Source: Polysphondylium violaceum (lineage: Eukaryota; Evosea; Eumycetozoa; Dictyosteliales; Dictyosteliaceae). Taken from it: a stretch of DNA of 64,000 nt. Position 1 is the stretch's first letter, and each line of letters starts with the position of its first letter. The translations under genes were made by a program, and so were the position numbers. This document shows positions 24,112-35,809 of this stretch, piece by piece. Below the pieces are notes generated by a model. It did no database searches and was not told where the DNA came from. It saw nothing but the letters and a program-made list of their open reading frames with translations. Location of the stretch: NCBI GenBank assembly GCA_000277445.1, contig AJWJ01000048.1, positions 1 through 64,000 on the forward strand, written 5' to 3'.

Positions 24112-27100
24112 ATGAGCGGGTCTAATAATAATAAAGAGAAAAGGTCCTTTGGTGACATAGTGTCTTATTGGGCCGTGAAAACTGTTGAAAGACCTACTCC
24201 TGCACCAAAAAACACAAATAATAAAATAGCATCAGTAGTAGGAGAAAACAATGTATTAGACACAGCAACAACCCCTACTACGGAACCCATTAGTTCTTTA
24301 GTAGTTGAAAATCAAAGTCAACAACAAGAACACAATGATAGTAATAATAATTGTAATAATAGTACAACAGCCTCTATGAGTACAGGAGAACATACACAAC
24401 TAGAGGATGAGCATTCAGAACAAGAGGAACAACTAAAACCGATTAGAACACCTGCAAGTACTTATGTAGTTGGTGAGCTAAGAGTTAGTGGTAACAGTAG
24501 TGGATATGACAATCAAGTTGTTGGTGATTCAATCGAGAGCTTATCATCATCCTATCAACCTCAATCATCCTATAGCACCGATGCTTATTCAGTTTCTTCA
24601 TCTTCTTATTCTACCTATCAACCATCTTCAATGATCAATAGAGATACTTCTGTAAATATGTATTCATGTGCATCTAAATCATCCTATTCATCATCCTACA
24701 CCTCTGCCAACCAAAACAGCTACAGTACTTATAGCAGTAGTGGAGATGTCGATAACCCTAAAACCACACCTTATGGCTACAAACTCGACTACGATGATGA
24801 CTCATCACAAGACACCACTAAATCCAATATCTATCAAATAGAATGTCTTCCAACCCTTCAAGATGAATCTGCTCCCACTATAACATCAGCAGCTGCTGAA
24901 AATAATTGGAATGAAATCTTTCAGGATACCCTCGATCTTCCCGATAGTGAAGAGAAATTTAGAAAACTATCAAATATCGCCAATGGTATCTATCATACTC
25001 TCACCCACCATAGTCGTCCTCACTCAATGCACTACAGATACTAATAATATGATATTATAGATTTTGTTTATTGTGCAGATACATTTGGTAAAATTATTAT
25101 CTCGGAACTACATTTACCAGAGGATCTTAAAACCATTAAGCCATTGGCATTGGGAGGTGTTGCTGGTGGATTGAAATTTAAATGTCACGATATCATTTTC
25201 AAGTTTGTAGTAGACACAGAACTGATTCCAGGTCATTGGATGTATGGCGGAGCAAAAAGATCCGACGAAAAAGCACAGAAATCAGCTGGTCATGAAATCA
25301 AAGGTCTTAATCACTTTATGGAGCTCTCTAGTAATACTCTTAGATTCCCACTTATGGCCACTATCGATTACAGAGGTTATCGTATTCTTGCTATTTCCTC
25401 TCTTCCAATCAACAAAAAGACTATTGTCTATGGCTCATGTGATGGTGGTCAAGTAAGTATTGTGTTACCATCATTACCAGTTATTATCTCTACCAAAAAC
25501 ATACTAATTTAATTACCTTAGACTGTTCATGATTCAGATCCCATTATTAATAAAGAGATGGAAAGAATCGCCAATATCCTCAATTTGAGAGGTCATCAAG
25601 TAGGTTGTGATAAAAAAGTAATATTTGGTCCTGGTGATATTGAAGTACATAGAGGCTTTGATGGTAGAGCTTATATGGTCGACTTTGCTAGAATATTCCC
25701 ACCTGAATATCCTTGTATTTTGTAAGTATCATATTGTTAACGTGACTATGATGGGCATTAAATATCATTAACTTTATTCCCTAATAATATTTATTATAGA
25801 AAAAAAGATCAAGAAGTTGGTAGAGAGATCTTTTATTCAATGTGTAGACCAGAATTGATATTGAGATCAAAGGTTCCTTTGAGTTCTGATGGTTTCTCTG
25901 GTTGGCAAACTGGTGATGACGTTATAGAGTTAAATGACGATATCGTAGCAATCTCTGAGAAACTTCACAAAGAGATCATTCCTCAGTGTATCAGTGCTTT
26001 AGAAGCATCGGTAGTGGAACCTACTGCTGAAGAAAACACCAATCATTCCAGTTACTTTACCAGTGGTGATGAGAGTTTGGATTCTTCGCCCCAAGATGAC
26101 GGTGATGACCAACAGCAATATCTGTTGACTTTGAAAGACGCTGGTTTCTCTAAAGGTTCTGCAGAAAGAGATTACACTCAAAAGGCCACTGAAATCATCA
26201 AGTTGTTGAATTTCATACATTCAAAGGGTGTCAATATTAGATATCTTGGTTTAATTTGCCAGAGTATCACCAATCGATTCGTTAGAAACTTGTTTCTCAC
26301 TGAAGTAGTTGCAAGAGTATGGAAAAAGATCATTAGATCTAGACTCAGAGAGATGATGGATCTCACCAAACGTCCATCCGAAGGACCCTATAAACAAATT
26401 ATCTCTGATATCTTTGAATTAATTCTCTCAACAAACAAATCGAAAAACAAAGAATTCTGGACCTCAACCGAGCCTGGTAATTTCAAGTTTATCGCCCTAA
26501 AAGTATTCCCAAAATGTTTATCTCAATCTGATATATCTCCAAAGTATGTTTATCCATATTTTATTATTAACGAATAGTGATATAATACCCTTACCAATAC
26601 TTATTATTTAAACAATAACTACTTACTAGTCTTGATTTAAGATCAGTAATAGATACCAAACTATTAGTTTATAGAATAATTCAAATGTTACATATTAGAG
26701 TGAATGCAGATGCATTTAGTCAGTTTCTGTCTAATCCAAAATATATTATCTCTGATAAAGATATGGAAGAGGTTGGTTCAGTTGTAAAATATCCAAATAT
26801 CATTGATTTCGCTAGTGGTTCAATGCTGATTTACGAATCACAAAGAATTTCAAAACAATCAGATGTACCCCCTGAAGAGGTTAAAAGATGGATTGATAAC
26901 TCTCAAATTAAACTACAAAATGCTCTTCGTTCGATGCCATTGTCTATTAAAGTACTGATTAAACTCTCACTTACTTTTCTTTTAAGAGCTAATCTCAGTA
27001 CGGATTCTAGAGAGTCTATTGAACGATTAAAGAACGCCATCCTCCTGATCAAACAAGCCCCATCCATTCAAAAGAATCAACCTAAATTATTGGCACTCCA

Positions 27101-28766
27101 TGCAATGATTCAGCTAAAATTAGCGACTCTCTATCTCTTTTACGTATCCGATTATCAAGGTTATCAAAGAGAGATCCAACAAGCTCGTCAGAAACTCCAT
27201 TTGGCTATCGCAGCTGATTATTGGAGCGCCGAAGAATTTCTAGAACAATCTCTACCTATTTATCAGAAAGACTCTGATTCTCCTGTCGGCTTCAACATGG
27301 CTTTTATCGAGAAACGAAAGGTCAATGAAATGATTACTCTTGGTTTAATGCGCATAGAGGTCGCCAAAGATACCTCAGAGGCCTCTGAAAAACTATTAAA
27401 CTACATCGACTATGTCTTTAAAAAGATATCCTACGTTGGCGAGCTAAGTGTTCCTTTCAGTCTCGAGCAATTAGTTAGCTCTTTAGAGATTGAACAGATC
27501 ATTGGAAAGTTGACTGAACTTTCGTTCATCCATCTTTCAAAGATCCCTTTGAACTCTAATGTATGTAATAGTATTGTCTCGATGAAGAATCTCTCGCATT
27601 TACGTCTATCTCATGTCGACTTTACCTCCCAGAATCCTCCCGATGCCCCTATCACCAACTACAATCAGTTCTTAAAATCATTACTCACCACGAACCCTCA
27701 ATTGGAGAAACTCTATATTGCATCAAAATGGATTCAAGATGACTCATTTGAAGGTATCTATAGCCACTTTACCAAATTGAAATCCCTCTCCATCGTAGGT
27801 ACCGACATCACCGACAAAACAGCTTTCGGCCTTGCCCCCTATTTAACCGACCTCACCTCCCTCTCCTTTAGTGGCTCCACTCTCATTAAAGACGACGGTT
27901 TAATTGTTTGTTTAGAGTCCATCAAAAGCCTCTCACATCTCTCAATATCTTTCCTCGACCATCTCACTGATCGAGCAGGTCTTGCCATTTCTAAACATGC
28001 CGCAGACATTGAGGAACTCTATATGATCAGCTCGAGATTCTCACCAGACGTATTTTCAGATATAGTCAAACAAGCACCCAAATTGAAAATCCTCGATGTC
28101 TCTTATTCTAATGCCAACCAAGCAATGATTGAAGGCCTTCAACACCACGGTGCCGAGAATCTGGTCCACCTCAATCTCTCCCAAACCGACCCAGTCGACC
28201 CAGAGTCCTTTATCGAAGATCTATCAATCCTCTCCCCCAACCTCAAGTTCCTCCATCTACCACGCCCCTTTGTACCCACCGAATCCGTTTGGAAGCTCAT
28301 TAGAAAACTCAACGACCTCGAAGACCTCAAATTCCCAGACCGCTTCTACCTGAAAGGTTTCGTCGACCACTTTTCAGATCCCAACTTTAAAGAAGACCAC
28401 GAAGAGCCCCTCTACAACCTCAAGACCCTCGACTTGACCTCCAGCACCGTCTCACTGTCGGCTTTAAAGAAAATCATGAATCAAATGCCCCTCTTGGAGT
28501 CCCTCTCCCTTTCTGCCGTTCAATTTGTCGACGAAAACTCCTATTGCTATAATGCCAACGATGAAACTCTCTCAGAGTTAGGACCCATTGTTTATAATCT
28601 CAAGGAACTAAATCTCTCCAACCATCCTCTTGATAAAGGACAAATTACAAGCTTAATTAGTCGTTGTCCAAATCTCAGAGTCCTTCATCTCTGGGGCTGC
28701 AAAAAAATAACCTCTCAACATGTTTATGATTTAGGTCTTCAACATCCTCATATTACCATTGATTAA
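24112..28766 (+). CDS. CLU-core protein with C-terminal leucine-rich repeats
   Basis: Five exons (24112-24985, 25079-25452, 25522-25721, 25800-26543, 26630-28766) give 1442 residues. The first junction (phase 1, donor GTATCT) is the least certain; the others have GTAAGT or GTATGT donors. Residues 1-260 are Ser/Tyr/Gln-rich. The CLU core spans about 310-500: LGGVAGGLKFKCHDIIFKF, SAGHEIKGL, ATIDYRGYRILAIS, VYGSCDGGQTVH, FGPGDIEVH, DFARIFPPEYP and CRPELILRSKVPLS. From about residue 1025 to the end there are leucine-rich repeats of the RNI type, ending LRVLHLWGCKKITSQHVYDL. It is clearly related in its core to the gene at 3650-7306 but has LRRs where that one has SH2. Family knowledge points to a cytoplasmic RNA or mitochondria-related role; that is inference here. 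Confidence 0.85.
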
Positions 28767-28872
28767 ACTAAAACTATGTGTCTCTATCAGCCTGAAAGAA
28801 ATTACCCATATTGATTAGTTTTTAAAAATAATAAATACGTTCCATGATTTATTGATCTATATTATTTATTGA

Positions 28873-30408
28873 TTATCCTATTGATCTATAGTTTACAGAT
28901 TTAGGAATAAAAGTTGGATCTATTTTTTGAGAGGATTTTAAATAAACACAAGTATCAGGTATCACACTGGCTGATTGTATGTCTACATTGGTGAGAGTGA
29001 GGTATTTGGTTGTGGGAGGAAATGATTTGGGATAAAGGGTTGATTGATTCGTCAGACTTACAAGATGGAGGCTTTCAATAGAAGTGTTGTACAAACATGT
29101 ACCATCAGTGGCATCAGTGATTGAGTTTGCAGATATTTTAACTCTCTTTACATTCTTTAATAATGTTGCTAATGATGCATCGAGTGAACCAATATTTAGA
29201 ACCTGTAGATTATCTAATGGTTGACAGGATGGCTCAAATGTTCCTCTGAAACTTTGAATCGAGAGTTCAACCAATGAAGCTGGTAGAGAGTCCTGAGGTA
29301 ATATGCGTTGATTAAAAGATTGCATATACAATACTTTTAAGCTATTTGGTAAGACAAAGCCATTCAGGGGTTGATTAAACCCTTCAAGATATAACTCAGT
29401 GAGTGAGTTTGGCAAGACGCCAACACAGAGTGGCTGATTATATCTATTCAAAAAAAGAGTGGTCAAATGTGGTGGTAGCGCGTCTGGTAGTAAGGATGCT
29501 ACATACGTGATATTCATTTCTTGCAGAGATGGAGGCAGGACATTGGGTCTCAAAATAATTGGATAATAGGCTATATGGAGTATCTTAAGATGTCTGAGAT
29601 GTGTGAACGCTGTACCAAAGGAACAACTCAAAGACTCTAGCATTGCTGGCAAAACAGACATGTTTTTAATAGTGCCTTTATATATTGTGATTGATGTGAC
29701 ATGAGAGGGTATTTGGTTTTCAGTGAGCGCAAGTGTGTCGACGTCATCAAAGACTATGTTATTAATCCATTTATTCTGGTGTAACCATTGCAAAGCCTCC
29801 ATTGTTCTTACAACAAGTTTACAATTCTGTAACACTTTATTTGATGTAACCAAGAACCTTTGTAAAATATCATAGGTAGATTTAATATCTAACTCGGTGA
29901 GTGTTTCTGGTAACACATAATCACTTGAAAACCAATAATAATTGTTAATAACCAGTGTTTTTAAATTACTAGGTAAATTAGACAACACATCATGAACAAC
30001 AGGGCTTGGCGTTTGATCATAATCGAAGATGGACAAATAAGTGAGAGAACTGGGTAATTTGCCAATACATGTTAGACCTTCCTTTACTCTAAATGACAAG
30101 CTGGTCACACCATCATGTATTTGATTAAAATCAATTGATTCTGATAATAAATACTTTTCTCCGCAGAAATCAAGTTCATTGACTATACTTTTGTATTGAT
30201 TATTTATAAAATTTTGAAAACTGTCTTCATCAAAACGAATAGAGATATTATTATTCATTTTCTCTTGATTTGTAAACAATGATAGATACCGATGATTATC
30301 ATTCAAGTATTGAGTATTAACACTAATTACTAAATCTCTACAATTTATATTTCTGATAATTCTTTGAATAAAACTATTCCTCCATATCAAATAAAATAGA
30401 TCGGTCAT
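28873..30408 (-). CDS. FNIP-repeat protein 2
   Basis: A single exon of 511 residues, starting MTDLFYLIWRNSFIQRIIR. It is similar along its whole length to the protein at 20379-21629 and adds about 95 residues at the C-terminus. FNIP-type repeats are visible around residues 295-385 (YNQPLCVGVLPNSLTELYLEG, FNQPLNGFVLPNSLKVLYMQS). Function is unknown; the fold implies protein binding. Its 3' end faces that of the CLU-LRR gene across 106 bases. A relic at 23870-24000 shows the family has spread locally. Confidence 0.85.
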   Translation of the reverse strand: MTDLFYLIWRNSFIQRIIRNINCRDLVISVNTQYLNDNHRYLSLFTNQEKMNNNISIRFDEDSFQNFINNQYKSIVNELDFCGEKYLLSESIDFNQIHDGVTSLSFRVKEGLTCIGKLPSSLTYLSIFDYDQTPSPVVHDVLSNLPSNLKTLVINNYYWFSSDYVLPETLTELDIKSTYDILQRFLVTSNKVLQNCKLVVRTMEALQWLHQNKWINNIVFDDVDTLALTENQIPSHVTSITIYKGTIKNMSVLPAMLESLSCSFGTAFTHLRHLKILHIAYYPIILRPNVLPPSLQEMNITYVASLLPDALPPHLTTLFLNRYNQPLCVGVLPNSLTELYLEGFNQPLNGFVLPNSLKVLYMQSFNQRILPQDSLPASLVELSIQSFRGTFEPSCQPLDNLQVLNIGSLDASLATLLKNVKRVKISANSITDATDGTCLYNTSIESLHLVSLTNQSTLYPKSFPPTTKYLTLTNVDIQSASVIPDTCVYLKSSQKIDPTFIPKSVNYRSIG

Positions 30409-30551
30409 TCTCTATGACTACTACATTTAAACAAACAATCAATAATAGATACTTTGCTATTTTTTTTTTTTTCTTTTTTTTTACTATCATTTTTCTTAAA
30501 AAGAATGTGATTTCACGACAATATCTAAAAAAAAGAAAGATATGACAATGA

Positions 30552-30871
30552 AGAAACATTTTCAAACTACATCATCCACGAGAGCATCAAGAATTGATTA
30601 TCAAATCGTTGAAAAAAGGTAATGGAACCATTACCATCAACATTTGCTTTTGATTTACCATGGCATGCCTTAAGAGGGCTTACATTCCAAAATTTAAAAA
30701 AAAACAAAAAATTTAGCCAACTTTTATACATTCAACTCTTCCAAGTCAAGTAAATCAATTGCTTCTTCAAACTCTGGTTCAGTTACATGGATTCAAACCT
30801 CTGGCATAGAAAAAATGTTGGCCATGATGGAAGAAGCCAAGAGAAAACAAGAAGCTGCTAGAAACTTATAA
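30552..30871 (+). pseudogene. Fragmented reading frame of unknown origin
   Basis: Three neighbouring frames each look protein-like. The first (30552-30618) contains FKLHHPREHQELIIKSLKK. The second (about 30622-30700) contains FAFDLPWHALRGLTFQN. The third (about 30717-30871) ends with WIQTSGIEKMLAMMEEAKRK, then QEAARNL and a stop. One possible splice (donor GTAATG at 30619, acceptor TTTAG at 30715) joins the first to the third in phase, leaving the second inside the intron. Otherwise the frames can only be joined through shifts at A runs, as in a decayed gene. I do not recognise the protein. Confidence 0.35.
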
Positions 30872-31580
30872 GCTAACCCTAAATAAAACTTTCTACATTT
30901 GTTGTGTTAATATTTATTGTATTCTGGAAATTGATAAAAAAAAATATTAGTGTGTGTGTGTGTGAAAAAGTGAGAGGGTGAGAAGATAACCATTATTGAC
31001 ATTTTTATCTTTTATTATTACATTCAAGGATTCTCATTTCCCCTATTCTTTGAGGGTTAATGTTGAAAAAAAATATCTGTTTTGAATTGTGTTTCGATGA
31101 TTTCGGTTTGGGGAATCATAGTATGTTAAGATATAATTGTTGAATCTATTTTTATTTGACAACAAAACACAGTGTCACTTACCACCATTGACTTACACAC
31201 ACCTCAAATGATAGACACACAACCCACCTCAAGTCAAATTCAACAAAACCTAGATATTAATTTTTGGTGAAAATACTAGAGTGTGAATGTGTGTTCGTAT
31301 CTGTGCTGTACTTTTTAATATTGCAGGCAACACCAAATTGTTTAATTTACCCCCAAACAAAAATATGTCAATCAAACTCTATCCTTACATTAAAAAAAGA
31401 GTATTAATTTAATGGTGATTCCAATAAAAGATAAAAATTCCTTAACCCTAACCATGTTTGAGATTACTATCTTTGATTATGATAAAAATGAAAAATTGAA
31501 AATCAACAAATGAACAATCTATAAATAACAACTCTTTTTGTATTTTTAAATTCAGTCTTATCTATTAGTGTATTTTAAAA
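30872..31580. other. Intergenic, promoter of the second tiny gene
   Basis: AT-rich with GT runs near 30952-30965. CTATAAATAA at about 31519-31528 followed by a T-rich stretch is a good TATA-plus-T-run promoter candidate about 60 bases upstream of the ATG at 31581. Confidence 0.5.
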
Positions 31581-31835
31581 ATGATATTTAGTAAGTATTT
31601 ACTCTTTAAATCGTAAAAAACTATAGATTACTAATCAATTTCCAAAGAAATCTTATCCAATTTATCAAATCCACAAAACTATAAATCAAATAGTTCATTT
31701 GATTCGATAAACAATGAATTAAATGATAATCAAACCATTACTATTAATAGCACCACTGCTGGAAGTAATAAAAGAATTAATTATCCTTATCGATCCACTA
31801 AGGCTCTTTATCGAATGCATAATATTAGCTATTAA
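31581..31835 (+). CDS. Tiny spliced gene, 65 residues, 10-nt first coding exon
   Basis: Exon 1 is 31581-31590 (ATG ATA TTT A), followed by donor GTAAGT. Exon 2 is 31648-31835, after acceptor CAAAG (57-nt intron, phase 1). An earlier AG in the intron would give an immediate stop. The product starts MIFKILSNLSNPQNYKSNSS and ends YRMHNISY. It is Asn/Ser-rich, with no membrane segment or known motif. The gene structure is the same as that of the gene at 15316-15546, with MIF, a phase-1 break after ten bases and a short polar protein, so the two probably form one small family. A TATA-like element lies upstream. It is convergent with the sulfite oxidase gene. Confidence 0.6.
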
Positions 31836-31957
31836 TATTTTTGCTACTATTACTAAAAAGAACAATAGTTGTATATTATATAAATAAATTTTTAAAATGA
31901 CTTTTATTATTGGGGTCTTAATTTCTAAATCTAAATCTAAATCCAAATCTTTAAAAT

Positions 31958-33292
31958 TTAGAGATTTGATTTCTTATTTTCAACAACAATGTCTACAATG
32001 TGATAACAATTATTCATCACACCTCTTAGATTCCAAATATCTTTAACATCTCTAGGCTGAGTATTGCTTGCATTATCCCATGCCCTACACATTAATTTCA
32101 AAGGTACTTGCTTTTGATGATCCAACTGATTCAAATGAGTGATAGTGTATCTGAAAAATACCCAACTCCAATATCTATTAACTGGCCCTTTCTCTTCAGT
32201 CATAATTTCTGCATAGTCCCAACTCTCACCACCGTCCAATGAAATATCGACTCTTTCAATCTTTCTACCACCGCCACCAGTGGCATAGCCCATAATGGTG
32301 AATGGAAGATATACAGTAGAGTTGGGTGCTGGTGAACAAATGGCACTCTGAATGGAAAGTTCTTGGAGTGATGGAGTTGAATCCCATACCTTGTCAGTAA
32401 TATTATTCCAATCGATTCCAGAGTGAAAGATTTTGTAATCCCTTCTTTGGAAAAAACTTTCAGATTCATAGGGACTAATGATGATTCTACCAAGCCATTT
32501 TACACTTCTAGCACCAATAATACCTGGTGCGACGACTCTTAATGGATAACCATGATCTCTAGTCAAAGTTTCACCATTCATCTCATAAGCCAATAAAACA
32601 TCTCCTTCTGGATCCCTATTATTATCGTCATATTAATATTTTTAATCCTCTTTTCCTATAAACATCAATGCAGTAATATAATACTCTACATTGCTTTTTC
32701 CATAGTAATTGAACTACCATATGGTTTACCATCGGGCTCTTCAGGGCAACCAAAATCTAAACCCCAAAAACAAGCATGAAATGCACCGGAATCTTTTGAA
32801 AATGCTTTACAATATTCCAATACATCTCTTAATCTACAACCTGACCAAGTTCCATTTGACAAACTTGCAATTCCCCATCCTACCCCTTTAACCTTTTTAT
32901 ATTCACTCATCATAGTTCTTCTATTACCTGCACACTTTAAATTTATTTAATTAGTAACATATATACGGAAGAAAGAGATAGATAATTATAATATATACTT
33001 GTAAAGTAGCAGCAATTGTGACTTTTTCAAATTTACTCTTTATATCATCCATAGTCAATACCATTGGTTTACCAATTAAACCTTCAATACGAAGGAAATA
33101 AGCAGACTCTTTGATATCGGGGACAGGTGCATGATTTCTAACATAGAAATGCTCGGTTGGAGTAATATATGATTGAATCAATCTAGTTGGTGTAGGCTCA
33201 GCATTAAAAGGGTCTTTAAAATTGACGACAAACTCTTGATTTCGATAAGGTTCATTTTTATAGGCTTCTTTATCATTTTTATGTTCTGACAT
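31958..33292 (-). CDS. Sulfite oxidase, heme-less, with SNL C-terminus
   Basis: Exons 33292-32999, 32934-32690 and 32615-31958 give 398 residues. The enzyme oxidises sulfite to sulfate using a molybdenum-pterin cofactor. The Mo-ligating Cys is residue 99, the first codon of exon 2 (LQ|CAGNRR). Other cofactor-domain motifs are FYVRNHAPVP, WGIASLSNGTWSG, SSITMEKAMDPEGDVLLAY, HGYPLRVVAPGIIGARSVKW and GYATGGGGRKIERVDISLD. The C-terminal dimerisation domain includes WSWVFFRYTI and CRAWDNASNTQP. There is no N-terminal cytochrome b5 domain and no mitochondrial presequence, unlike the animal enzyme. Length and layout match the plant type. It ends in Ser-Asn-Leu, the same tripeptide that serves as a peroxisomal signal in plant sulfite oxidase, so a peroxisomal location is inferred. 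Confidence 0.93.
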
Positions 33293-33926
33293 TTCTACTA
33301 TTATTATTATTCTTGCTTAAGCAACTGTATGTATTTTTAACTCTGATATAGGTCTACTGTTTTATATTTTAATCAAAGTGAGTGGTGGAATATTTAATGT
33401 TTTAAATATTTATCAACAGCAAATAAACAACATAAATTGACAGGTGCGTGTAAAGTGTGTGTTGAGTGGGTTGTGGTGGTGGAAAAGGTTTGAAGTGTGT
33501 GTTTCCAAGAGACATGTAAATTTTATAAAAATTTTAAAAAAAAAGTTTTTTTTCATTTTCATTTTCGACTTTGTAGTTTGATAAAAACGAGTTTTCTTAG
33601 ATATCTTTGGTTTTGGGATCTAAAAGATTTGTTTGCGCATTGCATAGGAGAAAAGTGAAAATAAATTTCATTTTAATTTTGTAAAGATAATTATTATTAA
33701 AACCAAATATTTTAAATTTTAACTATTAAACTATAAACGAGACAAAGATTGAATGAAAATAATAATGAGAAAACGATTAAGAAAGAGATAATTAATTAAT
33801 TTTACAAAAAAATAAGTTTTTATTTAAATATGTTTGGGGGGTTTTTTTTTTTATATTATATGCACAGAGATCTTTTTTTTGAAAAGAAAAAAGAAATGAT
33901 TTATTTCTCTAGAGAGGTGAATAAAT
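33293..33926. other. Intergenic, promoter of sulfite oxidase
   Basis: AT-rich with GT-rich patches. No gene or repeat of note was seen. Confidence 0.45.
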
Positions 33927-34935
33927 TTATTTCTTTTGTGGACCGTATCTTCTTTTCTTTTCTTCGAGATCACGATTCATCCACCAAATGGCACCAGAAG
34001 AGGAACCAGCACCAGCACCATCAGAACCAGCAGCACCACCGTTAAAGACGGCACCACCATACTTTTTGGTGGCAATACGAACGGCAGCTTCAGCTCTAAT
34101 CAAAGCTTCATTGAGTTGTTCTTTGAGTGGGGAGGATTCAATTTGAGCTAACATATTTTTAGCACCGAGACCCTTGACACCTGGGAGAGCAGATTCTTCA
34201 GTGAGTCTGTGTTTTTCTTCTTCGTAGGCACGGATACGTTTGTTTACTTCTTCAAGAGCTAAACGAGCCTTGGTGATTTCTGGATGTTCACCTTCGGATC
34301 TCATGGATCTTTGACAGAAATCAGCTGGATTGGCATAGTCTTTGTATTGGTATAAGAGGTATTCCAAAAAGGAGACACGGTTATCAAAATTGACATCGAC
34401 TTTGTCTCTGAGTTCTTGCTTTCTCTTGAGAGCAGTCAACATTTCTGGTTGTGACTTTTGGTAGCCATCCTTGTATTTGGCATTCTTTGGTTCATCACAG
34501 AATTTGCAAAGGATTTCATAGAAATAGAGGGCGATATCGAAATCGAGATCGTTACCTTCATCATATTTGTAGACAAGTGAGATACCCTTGTTGTGCATAT
34601 CAGCATATTGGATTCTTTCCCAAGCGACAGTGTAAATGAATTCAGCTTCGCTGCTAAGTTCAGCCCAATAAGCATTTAAAAAGTGAACGGCTTGTTGAGA
34701 GAATGGAAGATTGGCGACTTTGTTAAAGAAGTCCAAAGCTTCTTGTGATAACTTTTCAGTGAAAGAGGTACCAGCTTTGTGTTGGACTATTGTAGTAAGA
34801 GTAGTATATTATATTAGTAATCTAAATCTTTATTTTCATATGAAAAACTACAATAACTATATATGTATATGTATATGTATATTGCTACATACCAGCTAAT
34901 CCAGTAAGATCTTTTCTAGTATCAACGGTGGCCAT
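33927..34935 (-). CDS. Conserved acidic protein with an EF-hand-like loop
   Basis: Exons 34935-34893 and 34786-33927 (107-nt intron, phase 1, donor GTATGT) give 300 residues. I cannot name the family. The protein is mostly helical and charged. Around residues 155-170 the segment DVNFDNRVSFLEYLL fits a Ca-binding loop (D-x-N-x-D-x-R-V-S-x-x-E) with Asn instead of the usual Gly at position 6. Residues about 185-235 look like a helical, possibly coiled-coil region (ITKARLALEEVNKRIRAYEE). A Gly/Ala/Ser-rich linker (GGAAGSDGAGAGSSSGA) comes before the basic end NRDLEEKKRRYGPQKK. Codon use is strongly biased to a few codons, suggesting high expression. A cytoskeletal or Ca-dependent role is possible but is only a guess. 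Confidence 0.75.
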
Positions 34936-35809
34936 TGTATATATGTGTTTAAAATTATAATACAAAAAAAAATAAATAATGAATGAAAATCTGACAAAAA
35001 AATTTCTTTTAAAGATTTTTGAAAAAAAAAAATTTTGAAAAAAAAAAAATAAAAAAATCTACACAACCCAAAAACCAATTTTTTTCAATTAACGCCTTGG
35101 GTGTGGTGGATGGGTAAAATTTCATTTTTTTTTAAAAAAATTTTTTATCACACTGCCAACCGATTTTTTATGGACATTAATTCATGCATTCAAGCATGTT
35201 TTTTTTATACTCACAGTTTTTTCTTATAAAAAACATGTATGTCCATTTTCAACCTCCACATTTGATTAGTTGGGTAAACGATGGTCAGTTTAATAAATAA
35301 ATTTAGGTTTGATTATCTTAAAGATTTTCGAAAATATCTTTGTTTGACTATTTTGTTGTTTGGTGTAAGGCACTCATAGTTCCTTCACTTTAAAAATAAT
35401 CACATTGTTATCTGCAAAAAAAAAAAAAAAAAAGCTATGAAATAATAATAATAATTCCACTCATTAATTGTAATGTATCTATTATTTTTTCTCGAATAAT
35501 TCATTTTCCAGAATGTGTATATTTATTTACAGATATGTCAGATGAGTAAAAATAAGAAATCTTTTTTTTTTTTCTTTTTTTTTTTCTTATTTTTTTTTTG
35601 TTTTTTTTTTTTTTTGTTATTTTTTCATCATACTTCCCAAATATTCAGAATCATCATTAGTTTGCATATTCTGGTTGAGAAGAATCTTTTAAATAGCAGT
35701 TACACTTTAATTGTTGGGAGATTAATGTGTTTTTGAGGAAAAAAAAAAAATAATAAAACAACCATACATATATTTATTCAAAACAACAAAACATCAGACA
35801 ATTTAAAAA
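34936..35809. other. Divergent intergenic region with a nested inverted repeat
   Basis: It lies between two divergent starts. It has long A and T runs (35540-35620) and the nested inverted repeat at 35170-35246, listed separately. No coding exon is supported; a Phe-run frame on the plus strand is a translated T tract. Confidence 0.5.
35170..35246. repeat. Nested inverted repeat (possible structured RNA)
   Basis: ATGGACAT (35170-35177) pairs with ATGTCCAT (35239-35246). Inside, CATGTTTTTTTTATA (about 35195-35209) pairs, allowing two extra T, with TATAAAAAACATG (about 35225-35237). CATGC/GCATG just before it offers a second small stem. The function is unknown. Confidence 0.5.

Noticed and set aside
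35515-35736. Plus-strand frame with a long Phe run
   Set aside because: It is a translated T tract in intergenic DNA; no splice or conserved sequence supports it.
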